Part shown: positions 9,538 through 18,988 of the stretch, piece by piece
Layout: each line of letters opens with the position of its first letter
Numbering within the stretch: position 1 is the stretch's first letter
Source of the DNA: Microbacterium trichothecenolyticum
Lineage (GTDB): Bacteria > Actinomycetota > Actinomycetes > Actinomycetales > Microbacteriaceae
NCBI RefSeq assembly: GCF_030818955.1
Contig: NZ_JAUTBF010000001.1
Location: 744,001 to 808,000, forward strand
Reading direction: 5' to 3'
Length of the DNA: 64,000 nucleotides
Notes under the pieces: generated by a model
The model's database searches: none
Told to the model about the DNA's origin: nothing
The model's input: the letters and a program-made list of their open reading frames with translations, nothing else
Position numbers and translations under genes: made by a program

Positions 9538-9861
9538 GGGAGTCGGATCGTCTTCGGCCAGGCCGTCCCACTTGACCAGCAGCCCCTGGAAAAACACCGA
9601 ACCGTCGGTGCGCTCGACCGAGAACACGTTGTCAGCGATCCAGCCCCACGGGGTTTCGTTTCCCCCGCCCGCCATCGCAACCGACCCACTGCCGACCAGG
9701 AGAACGGAAGCCGCAGCGCTTGCACCCCACACGCGCAGCCGTCGGCCGCTACGTGCGCGTGCCTCTCGGAGGATTCGCGCGCGGTGATCCGAGAGTCCCT
9801 CGACGCTCGCTAGGCGGGGTGCGGCATCTCGAATCCGCGTGTCCAGGTCGAGATCGTTCAT
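9373..9861 (-). pseudogene. Membrane-anchored protein gene truncated by the IS remnant
   Basis: The gene starts at ATG 9861 (MNDLDLDTRIRDAAP). It has a cytoplasmic N-terminus of about 45 residues, one membrane segment (VWGASAAASVLLVGSGSVAMA) and the start of an extracellular domain. Proteins of this layout are common in Microbacterium and often follow a sigma factor gene, but no sigma gene is adjacent here and I do not assign a function. After about residue 108 (position 9537) the frame continues antisense through the transposase remnant and stops at 9373, so the original C-terminal domain is lost. Confidence 0.55.
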
Positions 9862-10005
9862 GAGTGTCGCCTTCCTGAAAGAAGTTTCACTCAGTACATG
9901 GCCGCAGGACCCCGAACTGTCCACCTGGCTTACGAGACGCAGAATCTCACCAGAGCGCCGGTCGGAGAGCGCAGCCGCGTTCCTCGACTGGCTCTCTGCG
10001 CGGTG

Positions 10006-10368
10006 TCACGCCCAGGCGGGAATCCACGCAACCGCCACGAAAGCAACGAGACCGGTCGAAAGCACCAGCGCAACTCCCGCTCCCACCGCCCAGGGCCCCC
10101 GGCGAAAGAGCGTGACGGACGCGGCAACCGCGACAGCAGACGTCATCCCCAGTACGACCGTCGACACGACGGCCGCATCGAGCCGATCGCTGACGAAGCA
10201 GTTGCGTGGCCCAGGGTAGGTGAGGACGCATACATCCGGGCCCGTCGGCACGGCAACGGACCAGATCAGCACAACAGCCGCGACCGCACAAAGAGCCATG
10301 ATCGACGTCCCCACGATCAGGATCGGCGCGGCTCGACCTGCCGTCAGATTCCCATCGCGAACGCCCAT
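10006..10368 (-). CDS. Small membrane protein of unknown function
   Basis: The 120-residue product has three hydrophobic segments: PILIVGTSIMALCAVAAVVL, AAVVSTVVLGMTSAVAVAA and GAGVALVLSTGLVAFVAVAW. A short loop with two cysteines (DVCVLTYPGPRNCFV) lies between the first two and may form an extracytoplasmic disulfide. I recognise no family. The ATG at 10368 is chosen because a TACGAT -10 box at 10375-10380 lies six bases upstream, the leaderless spacing seen elsewhere here; in-frame codons farther up would place this box inside the gene. Confidence 0.6.
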   Translation of the reverse strand: MGVRDGNLTAGRAAPILIVGTSIMALCAVAAVVLIWSVAVPTGPDVCVLTYPGPRNCFVSDRLDAAVVSTVVLGMTSAVAVAASVTLFRRGPWAVGAGVALVLSTGLVAFVAVAWIPAWA

Positions 10369-10744
10369 ACGCTGATCGTAGGAGTGCATCCACTCGCCCG
10401 GCGTGCGTGGAGACAGAAGGGGGCGTCGCATTGAGTACACGTCGACTCCGCGCCGAATACCTATCGACACTCCTGTCGCCCCCCCCCGCCTCAGGAGGGT
10501 CGCCGCGTGTCCGGGTGAAGGGATGCGTGTCTCGTGCAGCCCCGGGGTGAATTTCGTAGTTATGTTCTACGATCGACCACGGCCGGAGATCCCGCGCGAG
10601 GGCAGCCACTGGGCACCGGTGATGTGGCGCAACGCCGTCAGCGTGCGCCGAATCGACGAAGCCGCCTGATCGTCCGCCAGCCGCTCAGCGCCATCGCGCC
10701 GCGCCGACGCCGTGGCATCCGTGGTCGGGAGGCGCCGACCGGGC
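10369..10744. other. Intergenic region without a confident gene
   Basis: It holds the -10 box of the upstream membrane protein gene at 10375-10380 and a run of eight C near 10484. A 35-codon reading frame at 10562-10669 (MFYDRPRPEIPREG...) has high third-position GC but no ribosome site or recognisable family. I treat it as unproven. Confidence 0.4.
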
Positions 10745-11530
10745 TTACTTCACCGCAGGGAGCGCCTCGGGCACGGGAACCGCGAGCGACGCCGCCCCGA
10801 TGATGCCCGCGTTGTTGCGGTGCTTGGCCGGCACGATGGGCGCCCGCAGCTTCAACAGTGGCAGGAACTGCTCGGAGTGCTTCGACACTCCGCCGCCGAC
10901 GACGATCAGATCGGGGCTGAAGAGGAACTCGACGTAGTCGTAGTACCACTGCAGACGCTTCGCCCACTTCTCCCACGACAGTTCGTCGCGCTCCATCGCG
11001 GAGTAGGCGGCGAAGTACTCGGCATCCTTCTTATGGCCCGCGCGCTGCAGATGACCCAGCTCGCTGTTGGGAACGAGCACACCGTCGTACATCATGGCCG
11101 AGCCGATGCCGGTGCCGAGGGTGGTGAGAATGACCAGCCCGTTCACGTCTTTCGCGGCCCCGTAGCGCACCTCGGCAATGCCGGCTACGTCGGCGTCGTT
11201 GGCGAAATGGATGCCGCGCGACAGGCCGTCTTCGAAGAACTTCTCCGCCTCGAAGCCGATCCACGACGACGACACGTTCGCGGCCGACAGCGTCTTGCCG
11301 CTCTTCACGATGGCGGGAAACGCCACGCCGAGCGGAAGATCCGCGGGCGCCTCGAGGGTTTCGAGTACCTGATGCACCGCGGCCAGCACATCGGCGGGCT
11401 CGGCTCCGGCGGGGGTCGCGACCTTCACCCGGTCGCTGATGAGCTCTCCGGCATCCAGATCGACGATTCCCGCTTTGATGCCGGTTCCACCGATGTCCAC
11501 TCCGACCGCACGCGATGCATTCGTTGCCAT
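10745..11530 (-). CDS. ppgK: Polyphosphate--glucose phosphotransferase (ROK-family polyphosphate glucokinase)
   Basis: It phosphorylates glucose using polyphosphate (and usually ATP), feeding glycolysis. The 261-residue protein opens with the phosphate-binding loop GVDIGGTGIKAGIVD (residues 9-23). It carries the second phosphate motif LTTLGTGIGSA and the ADP-ribose loop LIVVGGGVSK, all typical of actinobacterial PpgK within the ROK family. FANDADVAG holds the catalytic Asp. The start at 11530 follows a GGAGGG site and a TAGGCT -10-like box. It is a single gene on the minus strand, divergent from the small SPOR-like gene. Confidence 0.93.
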   Translation of the reverse strand: MATNASRAVGVDIGGTGIKAGIVDLDAGELISDRVKVATPAGAEPADVLAAVHQVLETLEAPADLPLGVAFPAIVKSGKTLSAANVSSSWIGFEAEKFFEDGLSRGIHFANDADVAGIAEVRYGAAKDVNGLVILTTLGTGIGSAMMYDGVLVPNSELGHLQRAGHKKDAEYFAAYSAMERDELSWEKWAKRLQWYYDYVEFLFSPDLIVVGGGVSKHSEQFLPLLKLRAPIVPAKHRNNAGIIGAASLAVPVPEALPAVK

Positions 11531-11628
11531 ACCCTCCAGCCTAGCCAGCCGCGCGGTCGGGATCAGTAGGATCGGAGGGTGCACCGGCGGTTCCGCGCCG
11601 AGACGCGAGACCCATCGAAGGAGCCATC

Positions 11629-11838
11629 GTGAGCGACGAGAGCAACAAGTACTGGTACAACCTCGAGACCAAGCAGGTCGAGCAGGGCTTCGCCTCTCCG
11701 ATGGTCGATCGCGCAGGCCCCTTCGACACCGCCGAAGAAGCGGCCCGCGCCCCCGAGCTCCTGCGTCAGCGCTCCGAGCAGTGGAACGAAGACGACGCCC
11801 GCGACGCGAACTGGGGCTCCGACGGCGCCACCGCCTGA
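11629..11838 (+). CDS. Small SPOR-domain-like protein
   Basis: A 69-residue soluble protein. The segment YWYNLETKQVEQGF...VDRAGPFDTAEEAARA resembles the SPOR-like small proteins that sit beside glnA2 in Microbacteriaceae, some of which were misannotated as methionine aminopeptidase. The C-terminal third is acidic and likely disordered. GTG 11629 follows a strong GAAGGAG site. A TAGGAT box near 11571 could be its promoter. It lies 26 bases ahead of glnA2 on the same strand, so co-transcription is likely. The function is not known. Confidence 0.7.
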   Translation: MSDESNKYWYNLETKQVEQGFASPMVDRAGPFDTAEEAARAPELLRQRSEQWNEDDARDANWGSDGATA

Positions 11839-11864
11839 CGGCCGCACCGAAACGAGGAATGACG

Positions 11865-13205
11865 ATGGACAAGCAGCGCGATTTCGTCCTGCGGACGATC
11901 GAGGAACGGGGCGTGAAGTTCGTCCGCCTCTGGTTCACCGATGTGGTGGGAACGCTGAAGTCGGTGGCGATCGCCCCGGCCGAGGTCGAGGGCGCTTTCA
12001 CCGAGGGCCTCGGCTTCGACGGTTCGGCGATCGAGGGGCTCACGCGCTCCTACGAATCCGATCTGCTCGCACACCCCGATCCGACGACGTTCCAGATCCT
12101 GCCCTGGCGCGGAGAGATCGACCCGACCGCGCGCATGTTCTGCGACATCACGACGCCCGACGGCCAGCCCGCGGTCGCCGACCCCCGGCATGTGCTCAAG
12201 CGCACGCTCGCCAAGGCCGCTGACGCGGGGTTCACGTTCTACACGCATCCCGAGATCGAGTTCTACCTGCTGAAGTCGTCGCAGCTGGGCTCGGACGGGC
12301 GCCCGCAGCCGGTCGACTCCGCGGGATACTTCGACAACGTCCCCGGCGGCACGGCACACGACTTCCGTCGTCGCTCCGTCCGGATGCTCGAGGACCTCGG
12401 CATCTCGGTCGAGTTCAGCCACCACGAGGGCGGACCGGGACAGAACGAGATCGACCTGCGCTACGCCGACGCGCTGACCACGGCCGACAACATCATGACG
12501 TTCCGCACCGTCGTCAAAGAGGTGGCGATCGAGCAGGGCGTGTACGCGACGTTCATGCCCAAGCCCATCAGCGGTCAGCCGGGCAGCGGCATGCACACGC
12601 ACCTCTCGCTCTTCGAGGGCGACATGAACGCCTTCTACGAGGAGGGCGGGCAGTACCAGCTGTCGAAGGTCGGCCGTCACTTCATCGCGGGTCTGCTGCG
12701 CCACGCCAGCGAGATCTCGGCCGTGACCAACCAGTTCGTCAACTCCTACAAGCGTCTGTGGGGCGGCGACGAGGCACCGAGCTTCATCTGCTGGGGGCAC
12801 AACAACCGTTCCGCCCTCGTGCGCGTCCCGCTGTACAAGCCGAACAAGGGCCAGTCGACGCGCGTGGAATACCGTGCACTGGACTCGGCGGCCAACCCGT
12901 ACCTCTCGTACGCCCTGATGCTGGCCGCCGGTCTGAAGGGCATCGAAGAGGAGTACGAGCTTCCCGCCGAGGCCGAAGACAACGTGTGGTCCCTGACCGA
13001 CTCCGAGCGGCGTGCGCTCGGGTACGCTCCGCTCCCCGCGAGCCTCGACCAGGCCCTCGAGCACCTCGAGGAGTCCGAGCTCGTCGCCGAGACGCTGGGC
13101 GAGCAGGTGTTCAAGTACGTGCTGCTCAACAAGCGCCGCGAGTGGCAGCAGTATCGAGCCCAGGTCACGCCCTTCGAGCTCGAGAGCAACCTCGAAGCCC
13201 TCTGA
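11865..13205 (+). CDS. glnA: Type I glutamine synthetase, GlnA2 subtype
   Basis: It ligates ammonia to glutamate with ATP. The 446-residue protein has the beta-grasp N-terminus, the GFDGSAIEG loop, metal ligands in HPEIEFY and GPGQNEID, the ATP-site motif KPISGQPGSGMHTH, and NRSALVRVP. It lacks the usual NLY adenylylation site near the C-terminus (the matching stretch is EYELPAEAEDNVWSL), as in the GlnA2 group. ATG 11865 is preferred over ATG 11859 because the GAGGA ribosome site at 11854-11858 is correctly spaced only for the former. It sits directly ahead of glnE, which adenylylates glutamine synthetase. The main enzyme, GlnA1, is encoded at 30233-31657. Confidence 0.93.
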   Translation: MDKQRDFVLRTIEERGVKFVRLWFTDVVGTLKSVAIAPAEVEGAFTEGLGFDGSAIEGLTRSYESDLLAHPDPTTFQILPWRGEIDPTARMFCDITTPDGQPAVADPRHVLKRTLAKAADAGFTFYTHPEIEFYLLKSSQLGSDGRPQPVDSAGYFDNVPGGTAHDFRRRSVRMLEDLGISVEFSHHEGGPGQNEIDLRYADALTTADNIMTFRTVVKEVAIEQGVYATFMPKPISGQPGSGMHTHLSLFEGDMNAFYEEGGQYQLSKVGRHFIAGLLRHASEISAVTNQFVNSYKRLWGGDEAPSFICWGHNNRSALVRVPLYKPNKGQSTRVEYRALDSAANPYLSYALMLAAGLKGIEEEYELPAEAEDNVWSLTDSERRALGYAPLPASLDQALEHLEESELVAETLGEQVFKYVLLNKRREWQQYRAQVTPFELESNLEAL

Positions 13206-13215
13206 CGGGCGCGCC

Positions 13216-16206
13216 ATGACCTCGGGCGACCGCACTTCCGCGCTCACCGCCCTCGCCCGCACCGGCTTCTCGCGGCTCGCCGAAGCAGACACGCTACTCG
13301 GCGAGCTCGCCGATGTCGTCGGTGTGGACCGAGCGGATGCCATGCAGCTCGCGCAGCGTGTCGCCGACCCCGACCGCGCACTCCTGGCGATCCTGCAGGT
13401 CGCCCGGCGCGATGCCGACGCCGTGCGCCGCAACGCCGCCGACCCCGGCTCCTGGCGTGCCCTGTGGGACATCGTCGGCGCCTCCGACGGCTTCGCCGAG
13501 TTCTACCTGCGTCATCCCGCCGAGCTCGCGCACCTGTCGGGCGCCGGGCTCACCGTTCCCGACGAGCAGACCATGCGCGCCGAGCTGCTGGCATCCGTGG
13601 GCGACGTCGACGGGTTCGCGTCGGATGCATCGGATGCCGCCTGGGTGGCGCTCCGCGTGCGCTACCGCCGTCTGCTCGCCCGCATCGCCGCCTACGATCT
13701 CGGCCAGGACGATCCGGCGGCCGCGATCCCGGTCGTCTCGGCGGCGCTGGCAGATCTCGCCGGGGCCGCGCTGGAGGCATCGCTCAGCGTCGCCCGCGCC
13801 CGTGTGACGGGCTCCGCTCCGGCCTCCTTCCCGCGCGCTCAGGTGGAGGCCACGCGGTTCGCCATCATCGCCATGGGAAAGACGGGGGCGCGCGAGCTCA
13901 ACTACGTCAGCGACGTGGACGTGATCTTCGTCGGCGGCTCGGCCGATGACGAAGTGGTCTCCGAGGCACGGGCCATCGACATCGGCACCCGCCTGGCGGT
14001 GCAGACCATGCGGGGCATCTCCGGCCCCGAGATCGAGCCTCCGCTGTGGGAGGTCGACCCGAACCTGCGACCCGAGGGAAAGCAGGGTGCGCTGGTGCGC
14101 AGCCTCGCCTCGCATGAGCAGTACTACGCCCGCTGGGCGAAGAGTTGGGAGTTCCAAGCGCTGCTGAAGGCCCGCACGATCGCCGGCGACCCGGTCCTGG
14201 GTGCGGAGTACGTCCATGCCGTCCAGCCTCTGGTGTGGCACAGTGCCGCGCGCGAGAACTTCGTCGAGGGCGTGCAGAGCATGCGCGAACGCGTCACCGA
14301 CCACATTCCCGCGGGAGAGGTCACCCGTCAGCTGAAGCTCGGGCCGGGTGGAATCCGCGATGTGGAGTTCACCGTGCAGCTGCTGCAGCTCGTGCACGGC
14401 CTCACCGACGAGCGGATTCGTCAACGCGGCACCCTCGACGCATTGGACGCGCTGGTCGCGGAGGGATACATCGGCCGCTCCGAGGCGGAAGCGTTCGGGC
14501 GCGACTATCGGCTGCTCCGCCTGCTCGAGCACCGGCTCCAACTGCGGGGCCTGCGTCGCACCGCGCTTCTTCCCGAGAAGGACGACGATCTGCGGGTCCT
14601 CGCGCGCGCCACGCGCCTGGCCGACACGGCATCCGGCATCCAGGCCGTGTGGGAGGGCATCAAGCGCGAGGTCCGCGACATCCACGTGCGGCTGTTCTAC
14701 CGGCCCCTGCTCTCGGCTGTCGCGGCGCTGCCCGAGGGCGAGCGCACGCTGTCGACCGAGCAGGCCCGCGATCGCCTCGCCGCGATCGGCTTCCGCGACC
14801 CCGCCGGGGCGCTCCGCCACATCGGCGCACTCACGAGCGGTCTGAGCCGGAAGGCGACGATCCAGCGGCACCTCATGCCGATCATGATCCGCTGGTTCGC
14901 CGATGGCGTCGACCCCGACTACGGGCTGCTCGTCTTCCGGCGCATCAGCGAGCGGCTCGGCAACACCCCCTGGTTCCTGCGCATGCTGCGTGACTCGGCG
15001 GGTGCTGCCGAAAGGCTCACCCACGTGCTGTCGTGCTCGCGCTACATCGGCGAGCTGATGGAGTGGATCCCCGAATCCGTCGCCTGGCTCGACGACGACG
15101 CCCTGCTGCGCCCGCGGAGCGGAAAGGCCCTGCAAGAGGAGGCGCGGGCGATCCAGACCCGGTGGGACAACATCGACGACGCGATGCGCTCGGTGCGGGC
15201 GCTGCGTCGACGGGAGATGCTCCGGGTGGCTATGGCCGCCGTGCTCGGAACCGTGTCGCTCGAGGAATTGTCGGACGCGCTGACGACCATCACCGAGGTC
15301 ACCATCCAGGCGACCCTGCGGGCGGTGCGGCGCGTAGTCGTGCCTCCCGAAGACGACGACCTCGACTTCGCCGTCATCGCGATGGGGCGTTTCGGCGGGC
15401 GCGAAATCGGTTTCGGCTCCGACGCTGACGTGATGTACGTCTATCGCGCCAACGGCGTCGACCAGCACCGGGCCAGCCAACTGGCTCTCAAGCTCGTCGC
15501 CGGTCTGCGCGAGCAGTCGGAGGATCACCGTCTGCCCCTCGACCTCGACGCGGAGCTGCGACCAGAGGGACGGAGTGGCCCGCTCGCCCGCTCGATCGAG
15601 GCGTACGCCGAGTACTACCGGCGTTGGTCGCTGTCGTGGGAGGCGCAGGCACTGCTTCGCGCCCGCGGCGTCGCCGGGAGCGTCAAGCTCATCACGGCGT
15701 TCCTCGAGCTCGCGGATGAGGTGCGTTACCCGTCGGCGGCCGATCAGAACGGTCTGCGCGAGATCCGCCGCATCAAGGCGCGGGTCGAGAACGAGCGTCT
15801 TCCGCAGGGGGCCGACCCCGCACGCCATCTGAAGCTCGGCCCGGGGTCGTTGAGCGATGTCGAGTGGCTCGTGCAGATCATCCAGCTGCAGCATGCGCGC
15901 TCCGTACCGGCGCTGCGCACGACGTCGACGCTTGGAGCCTTGAGCGCGGCCGTGGAGGCCGGTCTCGTTCCGGCCGACGCAGCGGACAAGCTCGCGGCAT
16001 CCTGGCACCTCGCCAGCCGTCTTCGGTCGGCCAACACCCTGCTTTCCGGCCAGACGAGCGATGTCCTCCCCGCGGACCGTGCTCGTCTCGATGGCATCGG
16101 ACGCATCCTCGAGTACCCGCCACGCTCCGCGACACGCGTCGAGGAAGACTACCTGGGCGCGACCCGCCGAGCGCGACGCGTCTTCGAGAAGCTCTTCTAC
16201 GGTTGA
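13216..16206 (+). CDS. glnE: Bifunctional glutamine synthetase adenylyltransferase/adenylyl-removing enzyme
   Basis: It adds and removes AMP on the regulatory Tyr of glutamine synthetase in response to nitrogen status. The 996-residue protein shows the expected duplication of nucleotidyltransferase modules. The N-terminal deadenylylase motif reads MGKTGARELNYVSDVDVIF (about residues 220-240) and the C-terminal adenylylase motif reads MGRFGGREIGFGSDADVMY (about residues 722-740). Each is followed by an LRPEG strand and a KLGPGG or KLGPGS segment. ATG 13216 is 10 bases after the glnA2 stop, so the pair is an operon. The likely substrate is GlnA1, because GlnA2 lacks the target Tyr motif. Confidence 0.96.
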   Translation: MTSGDRTSALTALARTGFSRLAEADTLLGELADVVGVDRADAMQLAQRVADPDRALLAILQVARRDADAVRRNAADPGSWRALWDIVGASDGFAEFYLRHPAELAHLSGAGLTVPDEQTMRAELLASVGDVDGFASDASDAAWVALRVRYRRLLARIAAYDLGQDDPAAAIPVVSAALADLAGAALEASLSVARARVTGSAPASFPRAQVEATRFAIIAMGKTGARELNYVSDVDVIFVGGSADDEVVSEARAIDIGTRLAVQTMRGISGPEIEPPLWEVDPNLRPEGKQGALVRSLASHEQYYARWAKSWEFQALLKARTIAGDPVLGAEYVHAVQPLVWHSAARENFVEGVQSMRERVTDHIPAGEVTRQLKLGPGGIRDVEFTVQLLQLVHGLTDERIRQRGTLDALDALVAEGYIGRSEAEAFGRDYRLLRLLEHRLQLRGLRRTALLPEKDDDLRVLARATRLADTASGIQAVWEGIKREVRDIHVRLFYRPLLSAVAALPEGERTLSTEQARDRLAAIGFRDPAGALRHIGALTSGLSRKATIQRHLMPIMIRWFADGVDPDYGLLVFRRISERLGNTPWFLRMLRDSAGAAERLTHVLSCSRYIGELMEWIPESVAWLDDDALLRPRSGKALQEEARAIQTRWDNIDDAMRSVRALRRREMLRVAMAAVLGTVSLEELSDALTTITEVTIQATLRAVRRVVVPPEDDDLDFAVIAMGRFGGREIGFGSDADVMYVYRANGVDQHRASQLALKLVAGLREQSEDHRLPLDLDAELRPEGRSGPLARSIEAYAEYYRRWSLSWEAQALLRARGVAGSVKLITAFLELADEVRYPSAADQNGLREIRRIKARVENERLPQGADPARHLKLGPGSLSDVEWLVQIIQLQHARSVPALRTTSTLGALSAAVEAGLVPADAADKLAASWHLASRLRSANTLLSGQTSDVLPADRARLDGIGRILEYPPRSATRVEEDYLGATRRARRVFEKLFYG

Positions 16207-16219
16207 GCCGGTCGGGGAA

Positions 16220-16248
16220 GGATGCCACGGGCCCGGGGCGTGGCATCC
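16220..16248. terminator. Bidirectional terminator between glnE and the acyl-CoA ligase gene
   Basis: GGATGCCACG and CGTGGCATCC form a perfect 10-bp stem with a 9-base loop between two convergent genes. T runs are weak on both sides, as is common in high-GC hosts. Confidence 0.7.
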
Positions 16249-16255
16249 CTCCGTG

Positions 16256-17947
16256 TCAGGACATGAGGCGCTCGCGCACCTCGCGACGCAGGACCTTGCC
16301 GATCAGGGAGCGTGGCAGGTCGTCGACGATGATCACCCGGCGCGGGACCTTGTACGCCGCCAGGCGTGTCCTGCAGAAGTCGCGGACCGCGTCTGCCGGG
16401 AGGTCGACGCCGTCGCGCACCACGATCGCCGCGGCCACGTCCTCGCCACCCCGGGGCTTGGGAAGCGCGACGACGGCGGCGGCCTCGATGTCCGGATGCG
16501 CGACGAGGACGTCTTCGACCTCGCTGGGCGACACGTTGAAGCCACCCGTGATGATGATCTCCTTCAGGCGATCGACGATCGTGACGAATCCGTCGGGGGA
16601 GACCGAGGCGATGTCTCCCGTACGCAGCCAGCCGCCGTCGAGCAGCGTCTCCGCGGTGTCCGCCGGGCGGTTCCAGTACCCCTGGAACACTTGGGGGCCG
16701 CGCAGCAGCAGTTCACCCGTCTCCCCGAGGGGGACGTCGTTCTGCGGGGCGGCGGGATCGACGACACGGATCTCCGTGCTGGGGAAGGGCACTCCGACGG
16801 TGCCCGGGCGACGCGAGGGACCGATGGGGTTGCCCAGGGCGACGGGGGAGGACTCGGTCATCCCGTACCCCTCGACGAGCAGGCCGCCGGTCGCGGCCTC
16901 CCAGCGGTCGACCGTCGCGACCGGGAGGCTCATCGCCCCGGAGATCGCGAACCTCACCGTCGAGAGATCGATGGAACCGCGGGCCGCGGCGCGCGCGAGC
17001 TGGTCGTAGATCGGCGGAACGGCCGGGAGGAAGGTCGGCGGGCTCTTCCGGATCGCGGATGCCACGAGCTCGAGGTCGTACTTCGGGAACAGCACAAGCC
17101 GGGCACCGATACTCATCGCGAACGTCAGACACAGGGTCAGCCCGTACGCGTGGAACAGGGGGAGGACTCCGTAGAACGTCTCTTTCCCGTCTCGAAGCCC
17201 TGGGACCCAGGCGCGACCCTGCATGGCGTTCGCGCGCAGGTTGGCGTGGGTCAGTACTGCCCCTTTCGGGCTTCCGGTCGTGCCGCTCGTGTACTGCAGC
17301 AGAGCGATGTCGTCGAGCCGCGGGCCCGCGTGCTTGCGGGAGAGCGCGCCGTGGCCGAGCAGCGTCTCCCAGGGGCGCGCTCGCTTCGACCTCGGCGCGG
17401 CGGTCAACTGGGCGCGGGCCTCGCGGGCCTTGCGGACGGGAAGCCGGAGCGCGAGGCGCTTTGCTCGCGGCATGGCCGTGGTGATGTCGACGGAGATGAC
17501 GTGTTCGAGCGCCAGGTCGGAAGGGAACTCGGCGACGACGTCGGCGATCTTGTCCCACACGATGGCGAAGCGGGCGCCGTGGTCCTCGAACTGGTGCCGC
17601 AGCTCGCGGGGCGTATAGAGAGGGTTGTGCTCGATGACGATCGCACCGAGCCGCAGGGCGGCGTAGAACGCCACCACGTGCTGGGGACAGTTCGGGAGGA
17701 CGAGGGCGACCCGATCGCCCGCGCGGACGCCGAGTCGGCGCAGGCCCTCGGCCGCGCGGTCGATCAGGCGTCCCAACTCGCGGTACTCGGTCACCCTGCC
17801 GAAGAACTCGAGCGCGGGTCTCTTGCCGTATCGCGAGACGCTCGCGGCCATCATCTCGGGCAACGTCTGCGTCGGCTCATCGATCTCGGACGGCACGCCG
17901 TCCGCATAGGAGCTCAACCAGGGACGCGAAGAGTAGGGCAGGGACAT
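16256..17947 (-). CDS. Long-chain fatty acid--CoA ligase
   Basis: An AMP-forming ligase that activates fatty acids as acyl-AMP and then acyl-CoA. The 563-residue protein carries the P-loop-like motif YTSGTTGSPKG (about residue 205), the adenine-site motif EGYGMTESSP, the GWLRTGDIA strand with its Asp, and the C-terminal catalytic Lys in PRSLIGKVLRRE. The ATG at 17947 (MSLPYSS) follows GAGAGG by nine bases; an ATG nine bases upstream is also possible. Its substrate range cannot be read from sequence, but the fadB/fadA genes at the right end could degrade its products. Confidence 0.92.
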   Translation of the reverse strand: MSLPYSSRPWLSSYADGVPSEIDEPTQTLPEMMAASVSRYGKRPALEFFGRVTEYRELGRLIDRAAEGLRRLGVRAGDRVALVLPNCPQHVVAFYAALRLGAIVIEHNPLYTPRELRHQFEDHGARFAIVWDKIADVVAEFPSDLALEHVISVDITTAMPRAKRLALRLPVRKAREARAQLTAAPRSKRARPWETLLGHGALSRKHAGPRLDDIALLQYTSGTTGSPKGAVLTHANLRANAMQGRAWVPGLRDGKETFYGVLPLFHAYGLTLCLTFAMSIGARLVLFPKYDLELVASAIRKSPPTFLPAVPPIYDQLARAAARGSIDLSTVRFAISGAMSLPVATVDRWEAATGGLLVEGYGMTESSPVALGNPIGPSRRPGTVGVPFPSTEIRVVDPAAPQNDVPLGETGELLLRGPQVFQGYWNRPADTAETLLDGGWLRTGDIASVSPDGFVTIVDRLKEIIITGGFNVSPSEVEDVLVAHPDIEAAAVVALPKPRGGEDVAAAIVVRDGVDLPADAVRDFCRTRLAAYKVPRRVIIVDDLPRSLIGKVLRREVRERLMS

Positions 17948-18100
17948 GGCATCCATCCTCTCGTCCCGCGCCGACATCATCGTGGCGCGGCACCTGTGGG
18001 GATGCGGGGAGCCTGCGACCGCGCCCCGGCTGAGCGCGCGGACGAGGGAGCGGATCAGCCGGGGGCGTACGCCGAAGGCTCGGCATGGTTCGATGGGCCC

Positions 18101-18943
18101 ATGCAGTTCCGACCCCTGACCGAGGACGATGTCCTCTCGTCTCCGCCCTGGTGGCACGACCGCCGTCTCGCGCCCGACCGCTGGCGGGACGACGAGACCA
18201 GGTCGGCTGTCGCGGTCGACCGCGGCGAGATCGTCGCCGCCGGCGCGATCTGGCTGTCCCGCGTGCACGATGGTCGTTTCTGGGTCGACATCGTCGTGCA
18301 TCCCGAGATGCGACGACGGGGGATAGGCACAGCCGTTCTGCGTCACCTCGCGACGTTGCGCTCCCGCGACGTCCCGTTCGCCGCTCGTGGCTACGTCGAC
18401 GACGAGGCACTGCTCTTCGCTGACGCGCGAGGAGCCGTGACCACGCAGATCGTCCCGCCCGCGCGGGTCGACCTGTCCGCCCGGACGTTCTTGCGCTCGC
18501 ACGCGCAGGTTCAGCCTCTCGCGGGTATCGAGAGAAGCCGGGTCGAAGCCGCGAATGCGGCGATGTACCGCTGGACGCACGAGACCTGGAGTCCGGTCCG
18601 CGTCGGCTTCGAGGCCGCCCTCAACGAGGACCTGTGGGACGTTCTCGACGTGGAGGCCTCCGCCGCCGCCGTGGACGACCAGGGCCGGATCTCGGCTGTC
18701 GCCCTCACCTACCGCGACAGCGATCCGCCCCTGATCGTCGCCGAGACGACGCGGCGCCATCAGGCTGCAGGAGAGCGCCTGGTGGAGGGATGCATCCGTC
18801 GCGCTCTGGCGATCCTCGCCCACCGAGGGGTGACGACGGTCGATTTCGACGGTCACGTCAGCGACCCGCACTTCCTGCCCGCGCTCGCTCGACTCCAGCC
18901 GACCGGGCGATGGTTCCGACTGGTCGAGATCCCGACACCGTGA
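18101..18943 (+). CDS. GNAT-type acetyltransferase
   Basis: The 280-residue protein has an N-terminal GNAT domain with the acetyl-CoA loop motif VVHPEMRRRGIGTAVLRHL (about residues 66-84, R/Q-x-x-G-x-G/A type). A second, weaker GNAT-like half follows, including AETTRRHQAAGERLVEG, so it may be a duplicated GNAT protein. The substrate is unknown. ATG 18101 was chosen because the domain begins right there (MQFRPLTEDD). It is transcribed away from the acyl-CoA ligase gene, separated by 153 bases that must hold both promoters. Confidence 0.82.
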   Translation: MQFRPLTEDDVLSSPPWWHDRRLAPDRWRDDETRSAVAVDRGEIVAAGAIWLSRVHDGRFWVDIVVHPEMRRRGIGTAVLRHLATLRSRDVPFAARGYVDDEALLFADARGAVTTQIVPPARVDLSARTFLRSHAQVQPLAGIERSRVEAANAAMYRWTHETWSPVRVGFEAALNEDLWDVLDVEASAAAVDDQGRISAVALTYRDSDPPLIVAETTRRHQAAGERLVEGCIRRALAILAHRGVTTVDFDGHVSDPHFLPALARLQPTGRWFRLVEIPTP

Positions 18944-18988
18944 TCGCGGCCCCTCGCGGCAAGGCCGCCACGGGCCTGACCTGTCGCC

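Noticed and set aside
10562..10669. A 35-codon frame MFYDRPRPEIPREG with good third-position GC
   Set aside because: There is no ribosome site, no promoter at leaderless spacing and no recognised family; kept only as a note.
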